Made by a program: the position numbers and the translations under genes
In this document: piece after piece, positions 1-12,362 of the stretch
Layout of the letters: every line of letters begins with the position of its first letter
Position numbering within the stretch: position 1 is the first letter of the stretch
Assembly (NCBI GenBank): GCA_905250115.1
Contig: CAJNOI010000102.1
Location: forward strand, 62,001 to 126,000
DNA from: Adineta steineri
Lineage: Eukaryota; Rotifera; Eurotatoria; Adinetida; Adinetidae
Reading direction: 5' to 3'
DNA: 64,000 nt
The notes under the pieces: model-generated
What the model saw: only the letters and a program-made list of their open reading frames with translations
What the model was told of the DNA's origin: nothing
The model's database searches: none

Positions 1-36
1 TAAACAATACTTTAAATAATTCTTGTTAATATTTAG

Positions 37-1885
37 CCTGAACCAGAGAGTAAAAACAATATTAAACAACCTATTCATCCACAAACAGGATCGTAAGTAT
101 TATTTGATTTATTTATTCGAACTATAACTATGATTTTAGATCTGTATTTCATCGGAAAACAATACTGATTTTAATTATCATTGCCATTCTTAGTCTAACA
201 ACTATCATTGGTATTACAATAATTTCTATTTACATTACAAAGGCCGAAACAACAATTAATAAAATTACAACTACAACCGATGCGTCGACAACAAAAACAA
301 CAATAAATGGTACAGTTTTTTTTGTTATGAAAGAAAAAATAAGCTCCACACGTAACTTCCAAATCTGTAGTTTATTTACGCATCCATATTTTCTCTGATG
401 ATATTTGAAACTATATAGTCATCCAAAAAAATTATTAATTAAATACAGAAAAATCTGTTATGGAGTGAGAGTTACTATTCCCAAAACAGAACAAAAGTAC
501 TCAGTACCCGAGAAGTGTCATTTCTATAGCAGAACAACTGTGTTCTATCTTTGAAAATTTTGAGGTGTGGATATATTAGAAGACTCATCGGCACCCACAC
601 CCTTATCGATTTATTTCAAAAATTAATTATCTTTCAATAAAAATGCATTTTCTTCAAAATTTTGATTCTGAAAAATACAACTTTCAAATATTTTTCTTTT
701 CAAAACAAAAGATTTCTTCATTTCATTTTACTTGATTTTATTCAAAAAACAGCAAAAGACTTTTTTCAATAAGGTTCTTCTCAAAACAATTTATTTTTAT
801 TTTCCAAATACAAAACTTCAAATAATTTATGTTTTTTTTTCAATAAAAGTCTTTTCCAAATTTAGCGAAAAGTCCAATAAAACATGTTTATCATCATTTT
901 ATTCAAAATAAATCTTTTCTTTTTACTTTCATGAAAAATAAGTTTTCTTCTTTTTGTTAAAATCTTTTTTTCTCATCATTTTCTAGAATCAAAATTCAGC
1001 AAATGGAAACAAAATGCAATTACGGTAGCTGGTGGAAATGGACAAGGACACAAATTAAATCAACTCAATGGCCCTCAAGGAATCTTTATTGATAAAAACA
1101 AAGATATGTTCATTGTTGATTTGGACAATCGTCGTATTGTTGAATGGAAACATAATGCAAAGGAAGGACAAATTATTGCAGGTGGAAATGAATATGGAAA
1201 TCGAATGAATCAATTGAGTTATGCAACAGATGTTATCTTTGATGAACAAAATCATTCGATCATCATTGCTGATTTTAATAACAGACGAGTGATTCAATGG
1301 TTTAATCAAACTCAACAGATTCTCATTCACAAAATTGCCTGCTGGGGCTTGTCAATGGATAAATATGGATTTCTTTATGTTTCTGATTCATTGAAGAATG
1401 AAGTGAGACGATGGAAAATGGGAGAATATAACAATGAAGGAATTGTAGTGGCGGGTGGAAATGGAGAAGGAAATGAACTAAATGAACTCGATTTTCCTAC
1501 TTTTATCTTTGTTGATGAAGATCAATCTGTTTATGTATCAGATACTGCCAATCATCGTGTGATGAAATGGAAAAAAGATGCAAAAGAAGGAATAATTGTG
1601 GCTGGAGGAAATGGTCAAGGAGGAAAACTTAATCAATTGTATCATCCTCAAGGTGTACTTGTTGATGATCTGGGTCAAATCTATGTGGCAGATTTTGGGA
1701 ATCATCGAGTAATGCGTTGGTGTGAAGGAAAAGAAGAAGGTGAAATTGTTGCTGGTGGGAATGGAAGAGGAAATCAATTAAATCAATTGGATGGTCTCTA
1801 TGGTTTATCTTTTGATAATGAAGGAAATCTTTATGTTGCTGATTATAATAACCATCGAATTCAAAAATTTGAAATAGTTTTGTGA
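37..1885 (+). CDS. Membrane-anchored NHL-repeat protein (5' partial)
   Basis: Proposed exons are 37-92 (5' partial), 140-309 and 987-1885; every junction is GT-AG and the reading frame stays open. Exon 140-309 encodes one hydrophobic segment (ILILIIIAILSL followed by TTIIGITIISIYI) and then a Thr-rich stalk, so the product looks like a type II membrane protein with its beta-propeller outside the cell. Exon 987-1885 carries about six NHL repeats, each with a core like GIFIDKNKDMFIVD, then NRRIVEWK, and AGGNGQG loops. NHL propellers bind protein, RNA or carbohydrate; the ligand here is unknown. The 677-nt intron before the NHL exon holds a fold-back element at 561-605. The true start lies upstream of the window. 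This gene has a different N-terminus from its neighbours at 2636 and 6135 but the same NHL exon. Family call is firm; the exact 5' structure is inferred. Confidence 0.8.
561..605. repeat. Telomere-like fold-back element (intronic)
   Basis: A GAGGTGTGG arm and a CACCCACACCC arm are separated by about 25 nt. It lies in the intron of the first NHL gene and is one member of the dispersed family described in the findings. Confidence 0.55.
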
Positions 1886-2635
1886 ATAAAACTTCGATTG
1901 TGCAAGAAAGAAAATTTTTTTTTTGTATTGAATAAAAGAACAAAGAAAAGTCTTGTGGGATTTTTTTTCTTGAAAATTGAAATTAATTTCATAATTTTGA
2001 TTAAAAACGACAAACAAATAAACGTTAGATTCTTCATCTTTTGCTCAATTTTGTACTTTGAATTAAATTAAATAGAAATTATCCGAGAAGAAGATTTTGT
2101 GTTTGATAGAATTTCAAAATTTACAAGAACAATATTTTTTTGTAAAAAAAAGTGGTCTTTTGTCTAAAAAAACTGACACTCAAAAAAATCTTGAAAAACT
2201 AACCTCATATTCGGATTTCTCGACCTCATTTACCTTCGGTTAATCATTTTCTGATGATCATCGACAAGTTTTCTTTGACTTATAAAATGCTGCAATCTGA
2301 TTGACTTGGACAAACTGACAAACTTTAAGCATTTCAAAGAGTCTATAACTCTTTCTTTCAGAAAAGAGAATAAAGAATAAAGATTTACTTTATTTCTTTA
2401 TCTTTATCCTTTCTAAAATAAAGGGAAAGATTTACTTTATCTTTATCTTATAAAGTAAAGAAAAAGTAACACCCCTAGTTTTATTAGTCGAATTTTGTCA
2501 TAAAAAAGAATTCCTTTTCGATTCTTTTACTACCAAGCAATGCTTTTATTATCATTGGATTATTACGTTTATAACTATAAAAATAGATAAGGATATATTC
2601 ATTTCATCTATAAACTTCTATCGAAAGATATACCA
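1886..2635. other. Intergenic, no gene seen
   Basis: AT-rich spacer between two NHL genes. It contains purine/pyrimidine runs of the AAAGATAAAG type (about 2340-2465). A CTATAAAAAT box at about 2576 sits roughly 60 nt before the ATG at 2636 and is a plausible TATA box. No coding signal was found. Confidence 0.5.
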
Positions 2636-4185
2636 ATGGCAAACAGCAAGACACAATGTTTTAAATGCAACGAAGAAAAAATAACATATCCTTGTAAAGG
2701 ATGTTTAAAAGAATTTTGTTTAATTCATTTAACAGAACATAAACAAATATTAAATGATGAATTAAATCATATTGCCAATAATTTTAATGAACTCAAACAA
2801 ATAATTAATGAACAAAAACAAAATCTACAAACCTTTCCTTTAATAGAACAAATTAATCAATGGGAAATAAGTTCAATTAAAATAATTCAACAAAAAGCAC
2901 AAGATTGTAGAAAAATTGCTATGGAATATTTACCAACATTCTTTAACAATATTGAAAAGGAATTTAATGATTTATCTAAACAAATAAAGCAAATTCATAA
3001 AGACAATGAATTTAATGAAATTAATTTAAACTATTTAAAAAATCAATTGATGACAATTTCACATGAATTAAATAATCGATCAAATATTTCTATTCAACAA
3101 GATTCACAATCATTTATTAATGAAATTTCAATTATTGTACCAAAAAGTAAGGTTTTAAGAAATAATTTCTAATAGAGTAGGGTGTGCGTGTGAGTATGGG
3201 CATCTGTAATGAGTGATATCGAAACACACACCCAAAATTAATGTTTCTTTTTATTAAAACGTTTTTTGTTTTTATTTCTTTTCTAGAACCAAAATTCAGC
3301 AAATGGAAACAAAATGCCATCACTGTGGCTGGTAGAAATGGACAAGGACAAAAATTAAATCAAGTCAATAGCCCTGAAGGAATCTTTATTGATCAAAACA
3401 AAAGTATTTTCATTGCTGATTGTAACAATCATCGTATTGTTGAATGGAAATATAATGCAAAAGAAGGACAAATCATTGCAGGTGGAAATAGACAAGGAAA
3501 TCGAATGGATCAATTGAGTTGGCCTACAGATGTGATAGTTGATGAACAAAATCATTCGATTATCATTGCTGATAATGGGAACAGACGAGTGATTCAGTGG
3601 CTGAACCAAACACAACAGATTCTCATCAAGAATATTCATTGTTTTGGCCTGGTAATGGATAAATATGGATATGTTTATGTTTCTGATCATAAGAAGAATG
3701 AAGTGAGACGATGGAAATTGGGAGAATATAACAATCAAGGAATTGTAGTGGCTGGTGGAAATGGAAAAGGAGATCAACTCAGTCAACTCAATTTTCCTAC
3801 TTTTATCTTTGTTGATGAAGAACAATCTGTTTATGTATCAGACAGAGACAATGATCGTGTGATGAAATGGAGAAAAGATGCAAAAGAAGGAATAATTGTG
3901 GCTGAAGGAAATGGTTATGGTGGAAATCACAATGAATTATACTTCGTTGCAGGAGTAATTGTTGATGATTTTGGTCAGATCTATGTGGCAGATTATTTGA
4001 ATTTTCGAGTAATGCGTTGGTGTGAAGAAAAAGACGAAGGTGAAATTGTTGTTGGTGGAAAAGGTCAAGGGAATCAATCAAATCAAATGAATGGTCCCGT
4101 AGGTTTATCTTTTGATGATGAAGGCAATCCTTATGTTGCTGATATTTGGAATCATCGAATTGAAAAATTTGAAATAATTTTATGA
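2636..4185 (+). CDS. B-box / coiled-coil / NHL-repeat protein (TRIM-NHL-like, no RING)
   Basis: Two exons, 2636-3146 and 3287-4185, joined in phase 1 (A plus AA makes Lys) to give 469 aa. Residues about 8-35 are a B-box-type zinc finger: CFKCNEE, then CKGCLKEFC, then HLTEH. Residues about 40-150 are polar and Gln/Glu/Lys-rich with heptad-like spacing, consistent with a coiled coil. The second exon encodes six NHL repeats with IADCNNHRIVEWK-like cores. This order matches TRIM-NHL proteins without the RING, so E3 ligase activity is not supported; scaffold or RNA/protein-binding roles are possible. A stop 26 codons past the donor shows that the intron must be removed to reach the NHL exon. The 140-nt intron contains a fold-back element. 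Close tandem paralogue of the gene at 6135, with the same total length. Confidence 0.82.
3175..3235. repeat. Telomere-like fold-back element (intronic)
   Basis: GGGTGTGCGTGTGAGTATGGG opposite ACACACACCC. It fills nearly half of the short intron of the B-box/NHL gene. Confidence 0.5.
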
Positions 4186-4769
4186 ATGAAATTTTGATTT
4201 TGAAAAATGGAAAGAAAGTTTTTTAAAGAATAAAAGAACGAAAGAAGTCTTTGGGGATTTTTTTCTTGAAAATAGAATTTAATTTGATAGTTTTGTTTTA
4301 AAAGTTTCAACAAATAAACGTTGAATTCTCCATCTTTTGTTGAACTTTGCCGAAGATAAGAAAAGAAAATATTTTGTACTTTGAATTGAATTAAATAGAA
4401 ATTACTTGAGAAGAACATTCTGTGCTTGATAAAATTTGAAAATTATTCGAAAATGAACAGTAAAGAAATCGACATAAAATAAAATGTTTGAAATGATAAA
4501 AAATTCAAAGAATTTTGATAAACGAATTTCTCTTATTTGGTTTTTCTTAATAAAATCTTGAAAACAATTCGTTATCTTTTTTATAGAATATGATATAATC
4601 AGTTATATTAAACTATTTCAAATCTTATTAGATTAAAATGAGGGTGCGAGTATGAGGTATAAGTACGGGTCACTACAAGAAATATATATCTCAACATCGT
4701 CTATATCCTCAAATCTTTGTTGAATAATAAAGGGTATAATATTTCAAGTGATACGTAGAGTTCAGTTGA
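4186..4769. other. Intergenic, no gene seen
   Basis: AT-rich 3' flank of the NHL gene. A half fold-back motif (GAGGGTGCGAGTATGAGG) lies at about 4640. No ORF worth calling. Confidence 0.45.
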
Positions 4770-5005
4770 TCTAATGACATTTGCTCGTGCTGGTCACTCT
4801 GTTATTTCATGATTATCAAGCAAAGTATTAATAACCGGTAGTATGAAAAATGGTAATTATTTGTTTAATTGTAAAGCGTATGATTCTTCATCCAATAAGT
4901 AGAATAGAGTTGTTCATATATGTCAACACCTCGTGTTTATCACACGGCGTCGCTATTATCGTTGGGCAAAGTATTAGTGAAATATATCATCCCTCATCCT
5001 AGACA
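4770..5005 (+). pseudogene. Kelch-like repeat relic
   Basis: Translation shows two decayed Kelch-like repeats of the kind found intact at 25059 and 52500. The first reads TFARAGHSVIS, a stop, then SSKVLITGS, and later a second stop. The second, in another frame, reads MSTPRVYHTASLLSLGKVLV. In-frame stops and frame changes show that it no longer encodes a protein. The rest of the ancestral gene is not recognisable. Confidence 0.6.
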
Positions 5006-6134
5006 TGATATCCAGTCGTTAAACAATCAATAGCACAAACAGATATTTCATTGAGGTGATATATATTGTTTTGGATTTATATAATTTTAAGTAAAACTAA
5101 ATAAATAACAACTCTCTTATTCCGAATAAATCTGCGAAAAGTTTTTGCAATCATCATGACAGTTGAACTAGAATGCAACATATATTTTATTCAACGCCGT
5201 TAAGCGTTCTCTAGATACAGAAAGTGATAACGTTTGTTTCATAATTGAATCAATGATACATAGTTTTTCAGTGATAAGATGCGATGCAAAAGCCTTCGCA
5301 CAAATGTTTAAGTCTGTTAAATCATATTACCGTTCTCGAAACCAGTGAATATTTTTTTTTTGTTTTTACGATAGATTGATGACCATCAGATCCTCAATAA
5401 AAAAGTGAAATAATACTAAACGTAAAGAAAAAAAATTGGAGAACACGCTGAAATTATTTGCAACTTTTGAAAATGTTATTTTTCTTCATTTTATTTACTT
5501 TTCAATCTTTTCAATGTTGTCTCAATATGGAACATTAAAAATCCATGTGATCAAATAGAAAAAATGTTTTTTTGTTATTTTTCTTTTTCAAATCAAATGT
5601 ATAGTTGAAAAAAAAACCATGAAACATACAATGTTATTGTTTTACAAAACAGTTAGAAAAAATTAACTAATACAAAAGAAATTCAAAGTGAGACCTACGA
5701 AATTCTTATTTATATCAAAGTAATTACAAAACATCACAAGTTTAGAAATTCAATTCTCTGAAATTGTTTCACTTCGGTAAGTTTGGTTTTTGAATCAATA
5801 TGAAAAATGAGCAAAAAAAATAACACACAATAACTATTTTGAGAATAAGATTGATGATGAAAGTGAATATGACAATGCAGTCGGATGGATAAAAGACTGA
5901 TATATCATTCGTCTAGAGGACAAAGTTGTAGGTGCAGATCTATACTTAATCTTTATCTATATTAAAACATCCTTTCATTGAATAAATATTACAAAAATCA
6001 TTTGTATTTTTCTTTGAAACTAAAAATGAAATCAATTTTTAATTAGTGTTTTTATTATCATTGAGTTATAAATTTATATTCATAAAAGTAGAGAGGGTGA
6101 TATTCATTTCTTCTATAAATTTATATTCAAGAAC
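5006..6134. other. Intergenic, no gene seen
   Basis: AT-rich sequence without coding signal. The last 100 nt resemble the 5' flank of the paralogue at 2636, including TTTTTATTATCATTG and a CATAAAAGTA box about 55 nt before the ATG, so the promoter seems to have been duplicated with the gene. Confidence 0.45.
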
Positions 6135-8394
6135 ATGGCAATGGCAAGTAACAAAACACTATGTTTTAAATGTAACAAGGAAAAAATAACATTTCCTTGT
6201 AGAGGATGTTCACAAGAATTTTGTTTTACGGATTTAGCAGAACATCAACAAATATTAAATGATGAATTAAATGATATTATTAATGATTATGATCAATTTA
6301 GACAAAGAATCAATGAACAAAAACAAAATCCACAAAATCATTCATTAATAGAACAAATTAATCAATGGGAAATAAGTTCAATTGAAAAAATTCAACAAAA
6401 AGCACAAGATTGTAGAAAATCTCTTATTAAATATTCACAAAGATCTATAAAAGATATTGAAATGAAATTTAAAGATTTATCTGAACAAATGAAAGAAATT
6501 CATAGCGAAAATGAATTTAATGAAATTGATTTAAATTATTTAACAAATCAATTAAGAAAAATTACAGAAGAATTAAATAAACCATCAAGTATTTTTATTA
6601 AAGAAGGTTCACAATCATTTATTTATGAAATTTCAGTTATTTCATCTAAAAGTAAGTTTTTAAGAAATTATTTGTAAAAGAAAGATTCTGATGAAGAAGA
6701 GAAAAAACAATTGAGAATATTATTGATTCATTAATTAAATCAAGAAGAATAGTATTAATAGAAATAGAAAATAAATTTTATTCAAATTTTGGTAATTATT
6801 TTAAGAAAAAGCAAATAATTAAGGATGGAATGTAGGGTGTGCGAATGAAATCGAGTAACTGCTCCCACCCACACCTACACCCTCAAGATTATTTTAGAAA
6901 TCTTTATTATATTGTTTAATTCTTCCCTTTCATCTTGTTTTATTTCGATTATTTTATTCGATTTCAGTTCAATAATTTTCTTTTATTACTCGTCTTTTAC
7001 TATTTTATTTTTTCAAAGTAATAAAAAATTATTTTTATTTAAATATTTCAAATATTCAGTGATTAGTTTCATCTTATATAAATCTTTCAATTCAAATTAT
7101 TTTCGTTTGTTTATTATCAAATTTATTTGTATTTTTTTATTGACAAATTGTCTAAAATATTTTTGTCTCAAATTATTATTCAATAAAAAATAAATAAACG
7201 AGAAATTTTGTTATCATTTTCAATGTCTTCTTTTCAAACAAAATATTTCTTCATTTCATTTTAAAATTTTATTAAAAAAAAACAACAAAACACTTTTTCT
7301 TTGATTTAGAAGATAAAAGACTTCGAATAATTTATGGTGTTTTTTAATAAAACTCTGCAAAATTCAACATAAAAATCAAATAAAATTTGTTTTTTCATTA
7401 AACATTTTTAACAACATTATTCATTCAAAACTGATCTTTTTTTTTCTTCGATGAAAAATAACTTTTTTTTATTAAACTGTTTTGTTTTCATCATTTTATA
7501 GAATCAAAATTTAACAAATGGAAACAAAATGCCATCACTGTCGCTGGTGGAAATGGACAAGGACTAAATCAACTCAATAGCCCTGAAGGAATTTTTATTG
7601 ATAAAAACAAAAACATTTTCATTGCTGATTACTCCAATCATCGTATTGTTGAATGGAAATATAACGGAAAAGAAGGACAAATCATTGCTGGTGGAAATGA
7701 AAAAGGAAATCGAATGGATCAATTGAATTGGCCTACAGATGTAATAGTTGATGAACAAAACCATTTAATCATCATTGCTGATCGTGACAACAGACGAGTG
7801 ATTCAATGGTTGAATGAAAATCAACAAATTCTCATTGAGAATATTAACTGTCGTGGCTTGTCAATGGATAAATACGGATATATTTATGTTTCTGATTATA
7901 AGAAGAATGAAGTGAGACGGTGGAAAATGGGTGAATACAACAACGAAGGAACTGTAGTGGCAGGTGGAAATGGAAAAGGAAATCAACTCAATCAACTCAA
8001 TGATCCTCGTTTTATTTTTGTTGATGAAGATCAATCTATTTATGTATCAGATAACAACAATCACCGTGTAATGAGATGGAGAAAAGATGCAAGAGAAGGG
8101 ATGATTGTGGCGGGAGGAAATGGTCAAGGAGAAAATCTCAATCAATTGTCTTATCCTGCAGGAGTAATTGTTGATGATTTTGGTCAAACCTATGTGGCAG
8201 ATTTTGCGAATGATCGAATAATGCGTTGGTGTGAAGGAAAAGAAGAAGGTGAAGTTGTTGTTGGCGAAAGTGGTGTAGCAAATAAATCAAATCAATTGTA
8301 TTGTCCTTGTGGTTTATCTTTTGATGAAGAAGGAAATCTTTATGTTGTTGATGGTGCGAATTGTCGAATTGAAAAATTTGAAATAATTTTGTGA
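6135..8394 (+). CDS. B-box / coiled-coil / NHL-repeat protein (tandem paralogue)
   Basis: Exons 6135-6651 and 7502-8394 join in phase 1 to give 469 aa, the same length as the paralogue at 2636. Residues 10-37 form the B-box-like Cys/His cluster: CFKCNKE, CRGCSQEFC, then a DLAEHQQ segment. A Gln/Glu/Lys-rich probable coiled coil follows. Exon 2 has six NHL repeats with IADYSNHRIVEWK, IADRDNRRVIQW and VSDNNNHRVMRW cores. The intron is 850 nt and carries a fold-back element at 6834-6888. Start chosen at the first ATG (MAMASNKT); the second ATG two codons later is also possible. Presumed cytoplasmic scaffold or recognition protein; no RING, so no ligase claim. Confidence 0.82.
6834..6888. repeat. 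Telomere-like fold-back element (intronic)
   Basis: AGGGTGTGCG opposite CCCACCCACACCTACACCCTCAAGAT (ends with the family's CTCAAGAT terminus). It lies inside the intron of the NHL gene. Confidence 0.6.
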
Positions 8395-8668
8395 ATGAAA
8401 TTTTGAATTTAAAATAAAGAAAAGAAAATTTATATTGAATAATTAATCGAGAAATAAAATAAAGTTTTATTATTGAAAATCAATGAAAAAAATCGATAAA
8501 AATCTGAAGAAAAATAAATTTTTTTGATAAAAGCACGATACTTAAGAAAAAACATCTAGGAAGAGGAATCACAATATAGAGGAGACCGCACAAAATTAAA
8601 TGATGAAATCAATAGAACTGTTAAATAAGATAATTAATTTTGCTGAAATTGTGATGTATTGTATTAGA

Positions 8669-9673
8669 TCATGTTATTCTATTCATTGGTATATCTCTTC
8701 TTGTATGTGTAACAGGGGCTATATGATGTGGTCGTCTCCGTACTACGCCTAATAATTTTTCTTTCATTGTTTTTCGTAAATCAGGAAATTGACTTAAAGA
8801 TATAAATGGAAAGAGAAGGATAACGAAGTACTGAAAAAAAAAGAAATAAAGTTGAGCTTCTACTTCGTAGTCCGACTGTAAACCACATAAATGTGTAATA
8901 AGTAATATACTGCTTGGAATATTTATACCAATATTTAAAGTTGAAACTAAAAGTAGTTGAATAATCATTCGCCGTTGTTTACGCCATTGATTAGATTGAC
9001 GAAGTCGTTGTCCTTGTATTTTAACACGTAAAATAAGAGCAATGCTAGCAATACCTTCTGAGAGAATCGGTGTACATAAATGTACAATAAATTCCCACAT
9101 ACCAAGAATACCATAAGATTCATAACATGGTGATTGACCACATACGGGAACTGTATAAAGATAGTTATTTTCGCAAGGCAAAACAAAAATAACAATCAAA
9201 TAGAAAAGAAGGATGTATGTAACTAGAATAATCAAAGGAAGATAATGAAAGAGGAAACGTCCTCTTCGATTTGAAATCAATCGATCATGGAATATGAGAA
9301 TATGTCGTTCGATTGCTAACCAAGTCATGAGAATAATCACACCGATTTCACAACCATAATCAGCAAACCACCAAAGAAGACATACTAATGGTTGTGATGG
9401 TTGAACAGAGCCATACGAAAAGAATATAAGATAAAAGTTAATATCTATTAATTGGATTGGCAAGCCAAAGATTAATAGGAGAAGAATTGTATGATTATGT
9501 AATGCATATCGATGGGTTCGATCTATTATAATATAAATTATAAGGAAGAAACTACAAATTATTGATGGAATATCGCATAAAAGCATCAACCAAAAACGAA
9601 TGGGACGTGGAATAGATATTTCCGAACTACTGAAAGGCTGGCTGTCAGTGTCTGAGCTGTTTCCAAAAGACAT
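8669..9673 (-). CDS. Orphan 7TM receptor (rhodopsin-like GPCR, copy 1)
   Basis: Intronless, 334 aa, with seven hydrophobic segments. The N-terminus is short and polar with an N-glycosylation site (NSS). The end of TM3 reads AIERHILIF, where ER stands in for the usual DRY. A conserved CLLWWF segment sits before TM3 and Cys-rich loop 2 (LPCENN...PVCGQSPCYESYG) could provide the usual disulfide. The C-tail is basic. Likely a plasma-membrane receptor with unknown ligand. It is the inverted paralogue of the gene at 14215; by eye about 80% of residues are shared. Homology also continues into both flanks. Confidence 0.85.
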   Translation of the reverse strand: MSFGNSSDTDSQPFSSSEISIPRPIRFWLMLLCDIPSIICSFFLIIYIIIDRTHRYALHNHTILLLLIFGLPIQLIDINFYLIFFSYGSVQPSQPLVCLLWWFADYGCEIGVIILMTWLAIERHILIFHDRLISNRRGRFLFHYLPLIILVTYILLFYLIVIFVLPCENNYLYTVPVCGQSPCYESYGILGMWEFIVHLCTPILSEGIASIALILRVKIQGQRLRQSNQWRKQRRMIIQLLLVSTLNIGINIPSSILLITHLCGLQSDYEVEAQLYFFFFQYFVILLFPFISLSQFPDLRKTMKEKLLGVVRRRPHHIAPVTHTRRDIPMNRIT

Positions 9674-12045
9674 TATTCAATGTAAATCATATCAATAAAA
9701 CAAGAGTTTTACAACGAATAATATTGGATAATACTTTCCAAATATTATCTCTAGAAATAGACTTCTGTTAGTTTCAACCAGCTTTCTTCGTCGATAATAA
9801 ATTGCTTGATTCTTGTTTGTGAATATTCATAGATGAATTAAAATGAATAAGAAAAAAAACAACGTTTTATATTTATCTCATTCTTAATGAACAATGGACA
9901 AAGATTAATATTTAATGAGATGTGAAGCAAATTAATTAGTTAGCCCTCAAGGAGTTTTTTTTTCTTTTTTAATACTTTGCGAAGTAGAAGTATTTAAGTA
10001 GTACTTCGCGAGTTTTCTTTCTTTTTTTCTTTATTATTTTCTCGACTTACGCATCCAAAGTTCTCATTTTGAATCACGGTGTCTCAGCTATGGAACATTA
10101 GAGAGTACTCGTTCAAATGGGAGATGAATAAATGTAGATCAAACTAATATTATTTGTTTCTATTATAATCGTGAATGCTACGAAATTCGTGTAAACCTTA
10201 AAATCGTAATTGTGATGTTAAGCGTCGCATCGCATTTTTGTAGTCAAATAAAATATAAATACCATCTAGTTAATCTCAGATATATCAATCTATCAAATAT
10301 AAAACAACATAGAAATATGTCATGAAATGTATGTGATGTTTAATCTTCAAAACATCAACATTCCATTTTCATCTTCTTGATTATTAAAATACATGTGTTT
10401 CTAGTTTGTTCTGATCACTTTAAGAACATGTCATTTCTGTCAGTAAACGCAAGGAATATAGAAGATTACTTCTATTCCAGGTAGAAGTTTACTTTATCAT
10501 GAAAGTGTTGTTTGTTTGTATTAGTGTCACTTACCCTCGAAATCGGTGGTGCGAGACATGCCAAAGTATCTTTTCACAGCACATCTTGAGGATATGATGG
10601 TAGGTGTAGCTGAAGGTTCCATCTTGAGTGCTCATTCTATATTCCCTTCGTAGAGTCAAACTCATAAATATAAAACCTTCAAGATCATTACCATCTGCAA
10701 TTCTTCGTTAAAACAAGAACAAAATCATCTAATAGCTTTAGTTATGTTTTTTTAATTGAAGAAAAAGTCCATCATTATTTCAGGTTTACATGAAATTATC
10801 GAAATTCTCATTTCGATATTTTGTTGTTTCTTTTTTGCTTCGCATAATAATTATCTATCTAAAGCACACAGGCGTGTATATGGCTGGTTGTAAGAGATTA
10901 ACAAGGCATTCACACCTCTAGTTTCCTATCAATAAACGAGATTCATGAATCATCATTATGGGCGAATGCGATTTTATTAGAAGTGAAAACTGTACTCTTG
11001 AATAGAAGATTTATATTAGCTTGAAAAATAAACAGAGAGTGGATGTTTCATTTGTTAACCCGCACCCTCAATCATCCTGGACTCGTTGAATAAAACAACT
11101 CATGTCAAGTATTATATTCTAAATCAATCAAACAGTATACATACATCCACAAGAATTAATGATACATCATATTTTATCAGTCATTGTTTATTCAATGATG
11201 CAATACACTAGTCTACGTTCGATAAATTGATGTGAATATTACTGCATTTCTATAATATATTAGAGCTAAACATAATTCAATTCAATTCATAGGTATTTGA
11301 AAATTAAGCTCGGTTCAATTTATTCCAATTCATCAATTCACAAAATTTTTCTCAATTCAACTCGACACAACTCATCAACTGTAAAAAGATATGTCCTATT
11401 CAATTCATTTGAATTGAGTTGCTCAGCTCTGATTCAATGATAAGATATATGAACATAAAATAATTTAGAAAAATTAATTAATATCATAATGAACTTGAAA
11501 AGAGTATTTTAATTTAATTGGCTAAATAAAATATTCTTTTGATGTTTTCATGATTATATATGTTATTTTGATTATTAGTTAAGGAAAATCTCACTTAAAC
11601 AATTTTAATTATATTTTTATGTTTATTCAGTTGGCTTATATTTATAATTAAAAATAATGTAATCTTAACGTTGATTTGATATTTTTCTTTATGAAATCTT
11701 TTTATAATATATTATTGTATTATTATAAATCTATTTATTTATTTAGATATTTATAATTCAAAATTTTTCAAAAATGTGGATGTAGTGTAACACTTAAGAT
11801 AGGATAAACCTACACCGCCAAGAGTGGAATCAGAAAGAAAATAAAAAAGAATGAAGACGCTACGGATGAATAATAAGATACCTATACCATCAGGTGATGT
11901 ACCTGTGAGAGCAGTGGTGGCTGACATGGAGTTAGGTGTAGATATTAGTGTCAACGTAGAGTATAAAAATAAATGAGATAGAGGAAAATATTGCAGATTA
12001 AAAATAAATTAATAATGTCATCATTCTTAAAAACACAGTCGGTGA
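9674..12045. other. Gene-poor spacer between the inverted GPCR copies (first part)
   Basis: 9674-9900 is homologous, inverted, to the 5' flank of the GPCR at 14215. The rest shows no supported gene. 11270-11425 is a low-complexity patch rich in CAATTCA/TGAATTG words. Half fold-back motifs occur near 11060 (CCCGCACCCTCAA). Confidence 0.45.
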
Positions 12046-12231
12046 GAAAATGTATAAACCATGCGGAAAGAGAAGTGGTGCTTATCCATTAGTGTTTAGA
12101 TATTATAATGATAGTTCTTTTTCTCGGTTGGATTGTCACATTTCATGATTTTTGGATAAAAAAATTTGTTTGCTGAAGCGAGATTCTCTTAGTTTGTGTC
12201 TCTCAACGATATGATAAGTCATCTGAACAAA
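12046..12231. repeat. Inverted repeat arm flanking the second GPCR (left)
   Basis: Reverse complement matches 15477-15615 closely, for example AGATGACTTATCATATCGTT and TATCCAAAAATCATGAAA. The left copy has an insertion of about 25 nt relative to the right one. The pair brackets the GPCR gene at 14215. Confidence 0.7.
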
Positions 12232-12300
12232 ATAGTTTCCATTCTAATTTACTATTCATTTCATTTGACAAGTATTGATGATTTTTATTTTTGTTAAAGA

Positions 12301-12362
12301 AAATGTAACAAATAAATTATTATTTTATGAAAAAATTGTCTTCTAATTTATTTGTTACATTT
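12301..12362. repeat. Perfect 18-bp inverted repeat
   Basis: AAATGTAACAAATAAATT at 12301-12318 is exactly reverse-complemented at 12345-12362 around a 26-nt loop. Could form a strong hairpin; no gene context. Confidence 0.7.

Noticed and set aside
6912-7193. 93-aa Phe/Ile/Ser-rich ORF
   Set aside because: Lies inside the intron of the B-box/NHL gene and reflects T-rich sequence.
11751-11954. 67-aa minus-strand ORF (TLISTPNSMSATTALTGT)
   Set aside because: Looks slightly protein-like but is isolated, short and without homologue known to me; no splice partners found.
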